DNA of 64,000 nt, from contig NZ_FNNI01000002.1 of the NCBI RefSeq assembly GCF_900106955.1, positions 124,001-188,000 of the forward strand, written 5' to 3'. The position numbers and the translations under genes are program-made. Numbering within the stretch: the stretch's first letter is position 1; the number at the start of each line of letters is the position of its first letter. Below are positions 8,953-17,938 of this stretch, piece by piece. Source of the DNA: Aidingimonas halophila. Its GTDB lineage: Bacteria > Pseudomonadota > Gammaproteobacteria > Pseudomonadales > Halomonadaceae. Under the pieces are notes generated by a model. It saw only the letters and a program-made list of their open reading frames with translations, was not told the DNA's origin and ran no database searches.

Positions 8953-9255
8953 GAAAAAATACCTCCAAGGGTTCTTGCTGTGTGTGTGCACACATGTGAC
9001 GACACCCGCTGCCATGGGTTCAAACTTTTTACGTATCTTTATGAAACATATTGTCAACTTTTGTTATTAAAGCAATGAATGACCTCGAACACGGGGTTCC
9101 AACGCCATGTCAGACTCAAGAAAGTGCCGTGCCTGACGATAACCCATGATAATGTCCGGTTGACGCTGCCTCGTTATCATTACATTAATGGCTATAAGTC
9201 CATGCCACCTCGGCAGCGACACTGCAGAGTCAACAAACGAGTATCAGGAAAGCTC
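8953..9255. other. Divergent intergenic region, DUF4168 gene / EAL gene
   Basis: About 300 bases without a supported gene. It holds the minus-strand ribosome site next to 8952, a 20-base alternating pyrimidine-purine tract at 8979-8998 (containing the palindrome TGTGTGCACACA), a minus-strand TTGACA (TGTCAA at 9052-9057) without a good -10, and AT-rich DNA near 9050-9075. An open frame runs through 9079-9255 into the EAL gene, but it lacks a ribosome site and domain content, so I treat it as non-coding. Confidence 0.5.
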
Positions 9256-10041
9256 ATGGGTCACTGTGCACGTGTCAATGACACCTGCGGCCGTTGCGAT
9301 ACGCCGCTCCCTTTCGATTTCACCATGGCATTCCAGCCAATCGTGGATGTCGCCCACAACCGAATAACGACCCATGAAGCCCTGGTCCGTGGACCCGCCG
9401 GCGAATCGGCGTTCAGCATCATTTCCCAGGTTACTCAGGACCTGATGTACCGATTCGATCAGAGCTGCCGTGTCAAGGCGATTCAGTTGGCCAGCCGTCT
9501 GGGCATGCAGGAACGACTGTCGATCAACTTCCTGCCCAATGCCGTCTATGCGCCTGAAGCCTGCATTCAAGCGACCCTGGAGATATCGAAACAGGTCGGC
9601 TGGCCCGCCGAGCGTATCGTGTTCGAGATCACGGAAACCGAACTGGTGGAAGACCGTGCTCATCTGAGCAACATCATCGACTCCTACCGATCGATGGGAT
9701 TCATGACGGCACTGGATGATTTTGGTAACGGTTACGCCAATCTGGACCTGCTGACCGACTTGCATCCCGATTTTCTGAAAATCGATCGTGAACTGGTTCA
9801 GGACTGCGATCATGACAAGCGGCGGCAATCGCTGCTCAATGCCATCATCGCCTTGTCCATAGACCTGGGTATCCAGTTGATTGCCGAAGGGGTCGAAACG
9901 CAGGCAGAAGCCTGCTGGCTGGCAAGCCAGGGTATCGTCCGCCAACAGGGGTACTTTTATGCAAAGCCTTCCCTGGCAAGCCTGGCGCCCCATCCTCACT
10001 CCCAGCTATGTACCGTACGCGAGGCGATAGGGCTGTCTTGA
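9256..10041 (+). CDS. Stand-alone EAL-domain c-di-GMP phosphodiesterase
   Basis: Predicted cytoplasmic phosphodiesterase that cleaves c-di-GMP, 261 residues, almost entirely one EAL domain. I chose ATG 9256 (AGGAAAG upstream). The expected active-site residues are present: Glu41 in EALVRG, Asn91, Glu124 in FEITETE, Asp154-Asp155 in DDFGNGY, Lys175 in FLKIDR and Glu211 in AEGVET, so an active enzyme is likely. There is no GGDEF, PAS or membrane segment. The N-terminal 14 residues hold three cysteines (C4, C11, C14) plus His3, a possible metal or redox site. It is a single gene, convergent with etfB 22 bases away, giving no hint about the process it controls. Confidence 0.88.
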   Translation: MGHCARVNDTCGRCDTPLPFDFTMAFQPIVDVAHNRITTHEALVRGPAGESAFSIISQVTQDLMYRFDQSCRVKAIQLASRLGMQERLSINFLPNAVYAPEACIQATLEISKQVGWPAERIVFEITETELVEDRAHLSNIIDSYRSMGFMTALDDFGNGYANLDLLTDLHPDFLKIDRELVQDCDHDKRRQSLLNAIIALSIDLGIQLIAEGVETQAEACWLASQGIVRQQGYFYAKPSLASLAPHPHSQLCTVREAIGLS

Positions 10042-10063
10042 TCGAGGATGAAGGGTCAGGGAA

Positions 10064-10891
10064 TCAGCGCAACACACCCTCCTCCTTGAGAAGTTTGTGA
10101 ATGGCAGCCGCCCCTTCGTCGGGCGTGACATCGGTCAGGACCTGACCGCCACCGCCATCACTCTTGGCTGCGGCCGCCTTGAACCGTTCTCGGGCCGATG
10201 TCGACTTGACGATCTTGAGTCGCTTGGGGCGCTTCCGCGCCGGCTCGACGTGCCATTCGTCCTGCGCTTCATCATGAACGGCGGGCTGTTCGACGACCGC
10301 CAACGTCCCTCGGCGGGCAGGGCCGAAAGCACTCTGACGGGGAGACGTGGCAGTCGCATTGACCGTGATGATGGCCGGCAACCGCACACTGAGCCGCCGT
10401 CGTTGCCCTCTGGGGAGCGCTTGCAGCAAGGTCGCCACCCCCTCGTCGACCGCTTCGACAGCGACGATGCCACCCACGATCGGCCATCCCAGAGATTCAC
10501 TGAGTTGATAAGGCAGCATGCCCGAGCCTTCCCCCTGCTCGGTACGCTCGCCAGCGATCACCAGTTGGGGAGCCAATGACTCGGATAGCGCGTGGCTTAG
10601 CGCAGGCAGCACATCGGCTTGGGAGGGCTGCTCCACCAGGGTCACGCTATCGGCACCGGTCTCGGTGTATCCCGATGACATACCTAGATAGCCACGCATG
10701 GAGGCCTCACAGGCATCATCGAATGGCCCGGCATGGACCAGTTCGATACGCGCTGCCGATAGAGAAAGCGCCAACTCAAGGCCGCGGGCATCCTGATCGG
10801 CACGGCGGGCCCGTCCGGTGACGGGATGACGCCCTACCGACAACAGAACGGCGACTGTCAGCGAAGCGGGCTTGGTCAGTTCATGCGGCAT
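10064..10891 (-). CDS. etfB: Electron transfer flavoprotein beta subunit of the dimethylglycine pathway
   Basis: Small subunit of an electron transfer flavoprotein that takes electrons from dimethylglycine demethylase. The ATG at 10891 follows GAGGAG and overlaps the end of etfA by 11 bases, so it is translated in the same operon. It has 275 residues with the ETF adenine-nucleotide-hydrolase-like fold: conserved ERTEQGEGSGMLPYQLSE-type segment, AIITVNATATSPR and a basic RPKRLKIVKS stretch typical of EtfB C-terminal parts. Sequence and context match the ETF of Pseudomonas betaine-catabolism clusters rather than the housekeeping ETF that sits next to ETF-ubiquinone oxidoreductase. It is the last gene of the run. 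Confidence 0.88.
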   Translation of the reverse strand: MPHELTKPASLTVAVLLSVGRHPVTGRARRADQDARGLELALSLSAARIELVHAGPFDDACEASMRGYLGMSSGYTETGADSVTLVEQPSQADVLPALSHALSESLAPQLVIAGERTEQGEGSGMLPYQLSESLGWPIVGGIVAVEAVDEGVATLLQALPRGQRRRLSVRLPAIITVNATATSPRQSAFGPARRGTLAVVEQPAVHDEAQDEWHVEPARKRPKRLKIVKSTSARERFKAAAAKSDGGGGQVLTDVTPDEGAAAIHKLLKEEGVLR

Positions 10892-12158
10892 CACGTTGCT
10901 CCTCACGCTCTTGTTCGACCCTGGCCACCAGCGCTGACAGAATCTCACCGGCATCCCCGATGACGGCGAGATCCGCCCGTTTGATCATGTCGCAGTCGGG
11001 ATCCTTGTTGATGGCCACCACCTTGTCGCAACGCTGGATACCCTGCAGATGCTGAATGGCCCCGGAGATACCGACAGCGACATAAACACGAGCCGTGACC
11101 CAGGTACCCGTGGCGCCGACCTGACGATCACGAGCCATGAATCCGTCGTCTACGGCGACACGCGATGCTCCCTCGGTAGCGCCAAGAACCCGAGCGGCAT
11201 GGTGGAAGCCCTCCCAATCCTTGACGCCATTTCCGGCGGAAAGAATGAATTCCGCCTCGGCCAGCGCAATACTGGCCGGGTCGACAGGGACTCGGCCCTG
11301 GTCCTCGATACGGCTCAACAACGGAAGCAAGGGATGGGAGAGCGTCAAGACACTCGCTGCATGATGGGTTTCACTCACCGGCTCAGCACACTCTTCGAGA
11401 GCCAGGATGACGCGTGATAACGGACGCTGAATATCCAGGCTTCCCGCCCCGCCTCGCGTGGTACAACGCCAGCCTTGAGCAGTCTCAGGCGCGCTCTCGA
11501 GCGACCACAAGCCGGTCACGGGGCGTTCTCCCAGTCGTGCCGCCAACCGTCTTCCCAGATCCGCACCGCCGGTGGCCGCATCCGGCAGCAGCCAGAACCG
11601 AGGGGCGAGTTCGCGCTCTACCGCTTCCAATGCCCCCAAGCGAGCTTCGGGCGCGTATCCTTCCAGAGCGCTATCCCCACACTCCATCAAACGATCAACA
11701 CCGGCATCCCCCCACTGGGTCTCTTTATGTGCTCCCATCACAATCGCCAGAACCGCCCCTGGCGACTGGGCATCGGCGTCGGCCAACTGGCGAGCCAGGC
11801 CCAGCAGATCCCGGTCATGTGACGACAACCTACCACCAGGCATATCCGGCACCACGGTAACGAGAAACGCCGGGGATTCGATCTCTATATGGCGGCGTTG
11901 TGCTGTGGGCTGCTGCCTTCCGGCCGACGGCGCCGCATTGCCCATCGGCTGCTGACTACCGCCACGATCGATACGCTTGATGCCATTGGGCCCGATGAAA
12001 CCGCATCGGTGCGGATCGCATCGACGTACACCACTGGGCCCGGTCCATGTCACCATTGCAGCGCCGGCTCCCTGATCGTCCATTAGCCGATCATGCTCGG
12101 GATGGCGTCGGTTGCGGACAATCCGCTCTTGACGAGGATCACGGCGAGGCAGAGTCAT
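10881..12158 (-). CDS. etfA: Electron transfer flavoprotein alpha subunit of the dimethylglycine pathway
   Basis: FAD-binding subunit of the dedicated ETF, 425 residues, longer than housekeeping EtfA (about 310) because of a roughly 90-residue N-terminal extension rich in Arg and Gly. The C-terminal FAD domain is diagnostic: RQVGATG, a segment ending in AVGISGAIQHLQGI, and VVAINKDPDCDMIKRADLAV. The start ATG overlaps the dgcB stop (ATGA). Together with etfB it should move electrons from DgcA/DgcB toward the respiratory chain. The N-terminal extension is seen in the sequence; whether all of it is translated depends on the start, which the overlap supports. Confidence 0.88.
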   Translation of the reverse strand: MTLPRRDPRQERIVRNRRHPEHDRLMDDQGAGAAMVTWTGPSGVRRCDPHRCGFIGPNGIKRIDRGGSQQPMGNAAPSAGRQQPTAQRRHIEIESPAFLVTVVPDMPGGRLSSHDRDLLGLARQLADADAQSPGAVLAIVMGAHKETQWGDAGVDRLMECGDSALEGYAPEARLGALEAVERELAPRFWLLPDAATGGADLGRRLAARLGERPVTGLWSLESAPETAQGWRCTTRGGAGSLDIQRPLSRVILALEECAEPVSETHHAASVLTLSHPLLPLLSRIEDQGRVPVDPASIALAEAEFILSAGNGVKDWEGFHHAARVLGATEGASRVAVDDGFMARDRQVGATGTWVTARVYVAVGISGAIQHLQGIQRCDKVVAINKDPDCDMIKRADLAVIGDAGEILSALVARVEQEREEQRDAA

Positions 12159-14143
12159 GACACGACCTCCTGGCTGCTGGACGCATTGTCGGAAACGGTT
12201 GGTGGGACAGCATCGGAAGACGACTCCACAACCAGGGCATCGGCCGCGAATTCGGCAATATCACGTACATCGGCGGGAGAGTCCACGACCCCTTCCAGCA
12301 TCGCCGTGCACTGAGGACACCCGACCGCGACCAGGTCGGCACCGGTTTCCCTGACATCATTCATGCGCATGTCGGGAATCCGCTGCTTGCCGGGAATATC
12401 GGTAATCGCAGCGGCGCCGCCCCCACCGCAGCAACGTGAGCGATGACCGGAGCGCGTCATTTCCGCTACATCGATACCCAAGGCCTTGAGCACATGGCGT
12501 GGCGCTTCGTACTCGCCGTTATAACGACCGAGATAACAGGGATCGTGATAGGTTACCGTCCCTCGCTTCCATGACGTGAATTGCAATCGGCCAGCGTCAT
12601 AAAGCTCGGCAATGTAGGTGCTGTGATGGGAGACGGTATAATGGCCACCCAGCTCGCCATACTCGTTTCGAAGCACGTGAAAACTGTGCGGATCGCATGT
12701 CACGATACGCTGGAAGCGGTACTGCGAGAGCGTGGCGATGTTGCGTTTGGCGAGCGATTGGAAGGTTGCCTCATCACCCAGACGTCTGGCGACATCGCCA
12801 CTATCACGCTCTTCGTCGCCAAGCACGGCAAAATCGACCCGAGCAGCGCGTAATACCTTGATGAGGGCACGCAGCGTTCGCTGGTTACGCATGTCGAATA
12901 CCCCATCCCCCAGCCACAGCAGTACCTCGGCCTGGCCGACATCGCGCATGAGAGACAGGTCGAGATCAGCCGCCCAGTGCATGCGTGAGCCGGGATCGAA
13001 GCCGCCGGGATTATCCGTCGCAATCAGGTTGTCGATGACTTCCGCGCCCTTGTTGGGCGTACTGCCTTGCTCCAGCGTGAGGAAACGACGCATGTCGACG
13101 ATGGCATCGACATGCTCGATCATCATCGGACACTCCTCGACACAGGCGCGGCAAGTCGTGCACGACCACAGCGTATCGGCATCGACCAGCGTCTGGCCCG
13201 CCTGTGCCACGATCGGCCCCTGAGGATCACCGCGATGTTCTCCAATGGGCCGGTCAGGGTACGGACTCCCGTGATAGCCGGCATCCGTCCCCCCCGCCAT
13301 GCCGACGACCATATCCTGAATCAGCTTCTTGGGATTGAGCGGTTGACCAGCGGCAAAGGCAGGACATACCGCTTCGCAGCGCCCACACTGTACACAGGCA
13401 TCGAATCCCAACAACTGATTCCAGGTGAAATCACTGGGTGTCTGTACCCCCAGCGGCGCCTGCTCATCGTCCAGATCCAGGGCCTTGAGGCCGGTCGAGC
13501 GCCCCTCTCCTCCGGAACGCGAGGAAAACCGCTCCGGACGCCGGTGAAACGCCAGATGAAGGGCGCCGGCAAAGGCATGCTTCATGGGACCGCCCCAGGT
13601 CATGCCCAGGAACAGTTCGGCGATGCCCCAGGCCACCAGGAGCGTCAGAGTCGCTGCCAGTACCCAACTGCCGGCATCCTGAGGCAGAATCCCTACTGTC
13701 GGCAGTGTCGCCAGCAATACCCCCAGCGAGAACGCCATCAGACTCCATGGCAGACGCATCCAGGGACCACGCGACAATCGCGCTGGCGGATTACGACGGC
13801 GTCGCATGACGAACAGGCTGCCACCGAACATCACGGCACTGGCGGCAAGCAGCGGCCAGCCGAGCACGCCTTCCGCCAGGTTCAGGCCATGCACCAGGAT
13901 CATCAGTACGGCTGCCAGGACGAACCCGCCGGCAGTCGCCACATGCGTGTTGGACATCACCTTGTCGCGCGCGACGACATGGTGAAGATCCACCAGATAA
14001 CGTCGCGGTACGGCAGCCAGGCCCCGGAAAAACGGTACGGGCGACGGACGTCCTTGACGCCAAAGCCGGATACGCCGCCAGGCACCGATAGCGGCCAGCG
14101 CCAAAGCAACGAAGATCAGTATGGGCAAGAGGGTGTCGAGCAT
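12155..14143 (-). CDS. dgcB: Dimethylglycine catabolism protein DgcB, membrane Fe-S oxidoreductase
   Basis: Membrane-linked iron-sulfur electron carrier needed for dimethylglycine demethylation, 662 residues. The N-terminal 185 residues contain about five membrane segments. Two [4Fe-4S] ferredoxin motifs follow at C250/C253/C256/C260 and C328/C331/C334/C338. The C-terminal half has two CCG (heterodisulfide-reductase-type) domains, including HDPCYLGR and the RCCGGGGAA block with a later VGCPQC. Sixteen bases separate its start from the dgcA stop, and its own stop overlaps the etfA start. The layout dgcA-dgcB-etfA-etfB equals that of Pseudomonas aeruginosa betaine catabolism, which supports the name. 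Confidence 0.92.
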   Translation of the reverse strand: MLDTLLPILIFVALALAAIGAWRRIRLWRQGRPSPVPFFRGLAAVPRRYLVDLHHVVARDKVMSNTHVATAGGFVLAAVLMILVHGLNLAEGVLGWPLLAASAVMFGGSLFVMRRRRNPPARLSRGPWMRLPWSLMAFSLGVLLATLPTVGILPQDAGSWVLAATLTLLVAWGIAELFLGMTWGGPMKHAFAGALHLAFHRRPERFSSRSGGEGRSTGLKALDLDDEQAPLGVQTPSDFTWNQLLGFDACVQCGRCEAVCPAFAAGQPLNPKKLIQDMVVGMAGGTDAGYHGSPYPDRPIGEHRGDPQGPIVAQAGQTLVDADTLWSCTTCRACVEECPMMIEHVDAIVDMRRFLTLEQGSTPNKGAEVIDNLIATDNPGGFDPGSRMHWAADLDLSLMRDVGQAEVLLWLGDGVFDMRNQRTLRALIKVLRAARVDFAVLGDEERDSGDVARRLGDEATFQSLAKRNIATLSQYRFQRIVTCDPHSFHVLRNEYGELGGHYTVSHHSTYIAELYDAGRLQFTSWKRGTVTYHDPCYLGRYNGEYEAPRHVLKALGIDVAEMTRSGHRSRCCGGGGAAAITDIPGKQRIPDMRMNDVRETGADLVAVGCPQCTAMLEGVVDSPADVRDIAEFAADALVVESSSDAVPPTVSDNASSSQEVVS

Positions 14144-14159
14144 CTCGGCTCTCCTCGCG

Positions 14160-16220
14160 TCAGAAATCCTTGCAAATCCTTAGCGCGTCATAGATGGCAG
14201 CATGAGTATTCCGCGGTGCCGTGCAATCCCCCAGCCGGAACAGCAGAAACCCTTCGCCCTCCTCACTCAACCAGGGCTGAGGCTTGATGGCATACAGCGC
14301 CTCGAGATCAAGCTGGCCACGGTTGCGCGATTGCGGTTTCAATGCGTAATAGAGCGCTTCATCGGGTCGCAAGCCGTTTTCGACCACGATCTGGTCGACG
14401 ACTCGCTCTTCCTGCGCGCCGGTGTATTCGTTTTCGAGCACCGCCACCAGCGATTCCCCTTCGCGGTAGACCGTCGGCATGGACAGATCCGACGTCATGA
14501 TGACCTCTTTCTCGTAGAGGCTTCGGTAATAGGTCGGGAAGGTGGTTCCTCCGACGGCCGATCCCGGTTTGATATCGTCAGTGACGATCTCCACCTGGGC
14601 GCCCTTTTCGGCCAGATAGTCCGCTACGGATACGCCGGCGAACTCGCAGATGGCATCGAAGATCAGCACGTTCTTGCCCGGCGCAACGGCACCAGACAGG
14701 ATGTCCCAACTGCTGACGACCAACCCGTCATCGGCCCCCCATCCAGGGTTTTGTGACAGGAACGGCGTGCCGCCAGTCGCCAGCACCACGATGTCGGGAC
14801 GCAAGTCATTGATGATGGCTTCATCAGCCCGCGTGCCCAGACGCAAATCGATGCCCAGCCGCGACAGTTCGAGTTGATACCAGCGTGTGATTCCGGCGAT
14901 CTGGTCGCGTTGCGGCGCCTTGGCCGCCAGCGTGATCTGCCCGCCGAGCTGTTCCTGGGCTTCAAACAAGGTGACCGTATGCCCCCGCTCGGCCGCTACC
15001 CGTGCGGCTTCCATTCCACCGGGCCCACCACCGACGACCACCACACGACGATGAGGCCCCTCGGTGGGTTCGATCTGATGCGGCAGCCCCATATACTCTC
15101 GCGAGGTGGCGGCATTCTGGATACACAGGACATCCAGTCCCTGATACTGACGATCGATGCAGTAATTGGCCCCCACACACTGCTTGATCCGGTCGACCTG
15201 GCCCATCTTGATCTTGGCAATCAGATGCGGGTCGGCAATGTGCGCGCGCGTCATGCCTACCAGGTCAACGTAGCCGCCCTCGAGAATGCGCTCCGCCTGG
15301 TTCGGGTCCTTGATGTTCTGGGCATGAATCACCGGGGTATTGACGACTTCCTTGATACCTGCCGCCAGATGCAGGAACGGCTCCGGCGGATAGGACATGT
15401 TGGGAATGACATTGGCCAGGGTGTCATGCGTGTCGCATCCCGAGCCCACGACGCCGAAGAAATCCACTTGGCCGGTGGCATCGTAATAGGCCGCGATCTG
15501 CTTCATGTCTTCATGGGTCAGTCCATCCGGGTGAAACTCGTCACCGCAAATGCGCATGCCCACCACGAAATCATCACCGACCTCGGCCCGTACCGCCTTG
15601 AGCACCTCCATGCCGAAGCGCATCCGGCCCTCGAACGTACCGCCCCACTCGTCGGTACGCTTGTTGACCCGTGGACTCCAGAATTGATCGATCAGGTGCT
15701 GATGCACACAGGAAAGCTCGATCCCATCCAACCCGCCTTCCTTGACGCGGCGCGCAGCCTGGGCGAAATCGTTGACGATACGCCAGATATCCTCTTCTTC
15801 GATGGTCTTGCAGGTCGAACGGTGGACCGGCTCGCGGATACCGGACGGCGACAGCAGTGCCGGCCAGTCGAATCCATCCCACCGTGAACGACGCCCCATA
15901 TGGGTAATCTGGATCATGATCTTGCCGCCGTGACGATGCACCGCCTCGGAAAGATTCTGGAAATGCGGAATGATCCGGTCCGTGGTCAGGTTCACGGAAC
16001 TCCACCAGGGTTGAGGACTATCGATCGACACCGGTGAGGACCCCCCACAGATGCATAGCCCACAGCCCCCCTTGGCCTTCTCCTCGTAGTATTTGACATA
16101 ACGTTCAGTGGTCATGCCGCCATCAGTGGCATGTACCTCGGCGTGAGCCGTGCTCACGACCCGGTTACGGATAGTGAGATTGCCGATCTCGATCGGCTGA
16201 AAAAGTGCGTCGAATGCCAT
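14160..16220 (-). CDS. dgcA: Dimethylglycine demethylase subunit DgcA (old-yellow-enzyme/TMADH type)
   Basis: Flavoenzyme that oxidatively demethylates dimethylglycine to sarcosine. The 686-residue protein combines an N-terminal FMN TIM barrel (residues about 1-370) with a C-terminal FAD/NAD-type Rossmann module opening at GGGPGGMEAA (about 397). In the barrel, His173 of the CVHQHLIDQF segment and the NKRTDEWGG motif match trimethylamine dehydrogenase relatives. The cluster-binding segment keeps Cys348, Cys354 and Cys366 but shows Ala351 where relatives carry the second ligand Cys, so a standard four-Cys [4Fe-4S] site is not evident. It sits between the DUF5943-like gene and dgcB in one operon. 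The assignment to dimethylglycine rests on conserved context. Confidence 0.93.
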   Translation of the reverse strand: MAFDALFQPIEIGNLTIRNRVVSTAHAEVHATDGGMTTERYVKYYEEKAKGGCGLCICGGSSPVSIDSPQPWWSSVNLTTDRIIPHFQNLSEAVHRHGGKIMIQITHMGRRSRWDGFDWPALLSPSGIREPVHRSTCKTIEEEDIWRIVNDFAQAARRVKEGGLDGIELSCVHQHLIDQFWSPRVNKRTDEWGGTFEGRMRFGMEVLKAVRAEVGDDFVVGMRICGDEFHPDGLTHEDMKQIAAYYDATGQVDFFGVVGSGCDTHDTLANVIPNMSYPPEPFLHLAAGIKEVVNTPVIHAQNIKDPNQAERILEGGYVDLVGMTRAHIADPHLIAKIKMGQVDRIKQCVGANYCIDRQYQGLDVLCIQNAATSREYMGLPHQIEPTEGPHRRVVVVGGGPGGMEAARVAAERGHTVTLFEAQEQLGGQITLAAKAPQRDQIAGITRWYQLELSRLGIDLRLGTRADEAIINDLRPDIVVLATGGTPFLSQNPGWGADDGLVVSSWDILSGAVAPGKNVLIFDAICEFAGVSVADYLAEKGAQVEIVTDDIKPGSAVGGTTFPTYYRSLYEKEVIMTSDLSMPTVYREGESLVAVLENEYTGAQEERVVDQIVVENGLRPDEALYYALKPQSRNRGQLDLEALYAIKPQPWLSEEGEGFLLFRLGDCTAPRNTHAAIYDALRICKDF

Positions 16221-16232
16221 GGTGGTCGGTCC

Positions 16233-16781
16233 TCAGCCCTGCTGCTCGGATGAACGCGGCGTCACGGTGAAATAGCCCACTTCACAACCTTCTTCAGCGG
16301 CGCTCTGGGTCTGCTCGGCTACAGTCCGGAGATCACTCCCGCGACTGGCGAGAATCTGATCCATGGCCCCGGCGAACCAGCCAGTGAACATGTAGTCGAC
16401 CTTGCGCCCGACCTTGCCCAGTTGATAGACGAACGCACTGTGTTCCAGACGAACCCGCGCGCTCCCGGCCGCGATGTCGATCGCGTCGGTCGTGAACGTC
16501 CCCCAGCCACGCTGAGACAGACGTTTCATGTAGTGCTCGAAGACGGCTTTGCCTGTCAGGCCGTGCAGTTCGGCCTCCTTCTCGCACCAGTGCCAGGCAC
16601 TCTTGTAGCCAGCGCGATAGAGGATATCGGCATAGGACTCGACACCCAGTGCTTGCTCCACGGCAATATGGTTATTGACGAAGAAATGCCGCGGCACATA
16701 CAGCATCGGCAACGCATCTGTGGTCCACACGCCGGTCTCGCTGTCCACCTCGATCGGCAATTCGGGAGCCATCTTTGTCAC
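16233..16781 (-). CDS. DUF5943-like protein of the dimethylglycine operon
   Basis: Unknown function; 182 residues with no signal peptide or membrane segment. The sequence contains RHFFVNNHIAVEQALGV, a Trp-rich stretch (SAWHWCEKEAE) and RGWGTFT, which together recall the small-molecule-binding V4R/DUF5943 group; that similarity is from memory. It lies between the M19-like gene and dgcA, 12 bases from the latter. The equivalent small gene occupies the same place in Pseudomonas betaine clusters, so it likely supports dimethylglycine breakdown, perhaps by binding a substrate or flavin intermediate. No catalytic motif is visible. Confidence 0.7.
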   Translation of the reverse strand: MTKMAPELPIEVDSETGVWTTDALPMLYVPRHFFVNNHIAVEQALGVESYADILYRAGYKSAWHWCEKEAELHGLTGKAVFEHYMKRLSQRGWGTFTTDAIDIAAGSARVRLEHSAFVYQLGKVGRKVDYMFTGWFAGAMDQILASRGSDLRTVAEQTQSAAEEGCEVGYFTVTPRSSEQQG

Positions 16782-16850
16782 GGTCGTATTCCTCTATCAT
16801 TGTTGCTTTCGTCAGCGGAGCGTCCGCTGGCAGCCTTCTCGAAATATGGC

Positions 16851-17828
16851 TCAGGCACCCCAGACGTCTTTCAATACACGCATCCAGTTTTCTCCCATGA
16901 TCTTGCGGACCTGATGCTCGCTCAGCCCTCGCTTGAGAAGCGCTTCGGTCAAGTTGGGAAATTCGCCGATGGTACGAATGCCCTCGGGATTGATGATCGT
17001 GCCGAAATTGGTCAGACGGCGGGCGTAGCCCTTGTCATGTGTCAGCCACTCGAAGAACGCCTGATCCTGCCCCTGGGTGAAATCGGTACCGACACCGATG
17101 GCGTCTTCGCCGACGATATTCATGATGTACTCGATCGCTTCGACATAGTCATCGACCGTGGCGTCGACACCCGCACGCAGGAAAGGAGTGAACATGGTTA
17201 CGCCGACGAACCCACCGTGCTCGGCGATAAAGCGCAGTTCATCGTCACTCTTGTTGCGTGGATGTTCCTTGAGCCCGGCAGGCAGGCAGTGGGAATAGCA
17301 GACGGGCTTGCGCGATTCGAGGATCACTTCTTCGGAGGTCCTGGCGCCGACATGCGAGAGGTCGCACATGATGCCGACGCGATTCATCTCGGCGACGATC
17401 TCGCGTCCGAAACCAGAGAGGCCGCCATCACGTTCATAACAACCGGTGCCCACCAGATTCTGGGTGTTGTAGCACATCTGCACGATACCGACGCCGAGAC
17501 GCTTGAATATCTCGACGTACCCAATCTGGTCTTCGAAGGCATGGGCATTCTGAAAACCGTAGATAATGCCGGTCTTGCCCTCTTCCTTGGCACGCGTAAT
17601 GTCGGCGGTCGTATGGACGGGGCGCACCAGGTCGCTGCACTCGGTCATCAGTGCATTGGTGGCAACGATGTTATCGACTGTGGCCTGAAAACCTTCCCAT
17701 ACCGAGACGGTGCAATTAGCGGCGGTCAGGCCACCGCGACGCATATCCTCGAGCAGTTCTCGGTTCCATTTGGCGATGATCAGGCCATCGATGACGATGG
17801 CATCGTCGTGCAATTCGGCAGGGGTCAT
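16851..17828 (-). CDS. Peptidase M19 (renal dipeptidase)-like protein with an incomplete metal site
   Basis: Amidohydrolase-fold protein of the M19 family, 325 residues, first gene of the dgc operon. I start at ATG 17828 (GGAG upstream). Conserved parts include DLSHVG (metal His), PVCYSH (second metal His) and GVGTDF. However, the N-terminal ligand pair that reads DGHND in typical dipeptidases is DGLII here (residues 14-18), and the bridging Glu of the GVEGG-type motif is Gln in YGFQNA. Half of the usual binuclear zinc site thus seems missing. Annotated as dipeptidase by family, but a true dipeptidase role is doubtful. Its place upstream of dgcA suggests a role in methylated-amine metabolism. 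Confidence 0.85.
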   Translation of the reverse strand: MTPAELHDDAIVIDGLIIAKWNRELLEDMRRGGLTAANCTVSVWEGFQATVDNIVATNALMTECSDLVRPVHTTADITRAKEEGKTGIIYGFQNAHAFEDQIGYVEIFKRLGVGIVQMCYNTQNLVGTGCYERDGGLSGFGREIVAEMNRVGIMCDLSHVGARTSEEVILESRKPVCYSHCLPAGLKEHPRNKSDDELRFIAEHGGFVGVTMFTPFLRAGVDATVDDYVEAIEYIMNIVGEDAIGVGTDFTQGQDQAFFEWLTHDKGYARRLTNFGTIINPEGIRTIGEFPNLTEALLKRGLSEHQVRKIMGENWMRVLKDVWGA

Positions 17829-17938
17829 GGTCGGGCTCCAACAAGCTGACATAAACTGTCTTTCTTGTCGGCAGCATAGCCCGCCACTTGCTGTTCACGA
17901 CGCCTGTATGCGACCGCCAAAATTCCAAAAGCGTCACC

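Noticed and set aside
9079-9255. 59-codon N-terminal extension of the EAL protein
   Set aside because: No ribosome site at 9079, no domain content, and a good Shine-Dalgarno precedes ATG 9256.
13067-14287. 406-codon open frame opposite dgcB
   Set aside because: Antisense frame produced by the high GC content; rich in Arg, His and Gln without motifs, while dgcB on the other strand has clear Fe-S motifs.
16422-17849. 475-codon open frame opposite the M19-like gene and its neighbour
   Set aside because: Shadow of two real minus-strand genes; it spans both and has no ribosome site or recognisable domain.
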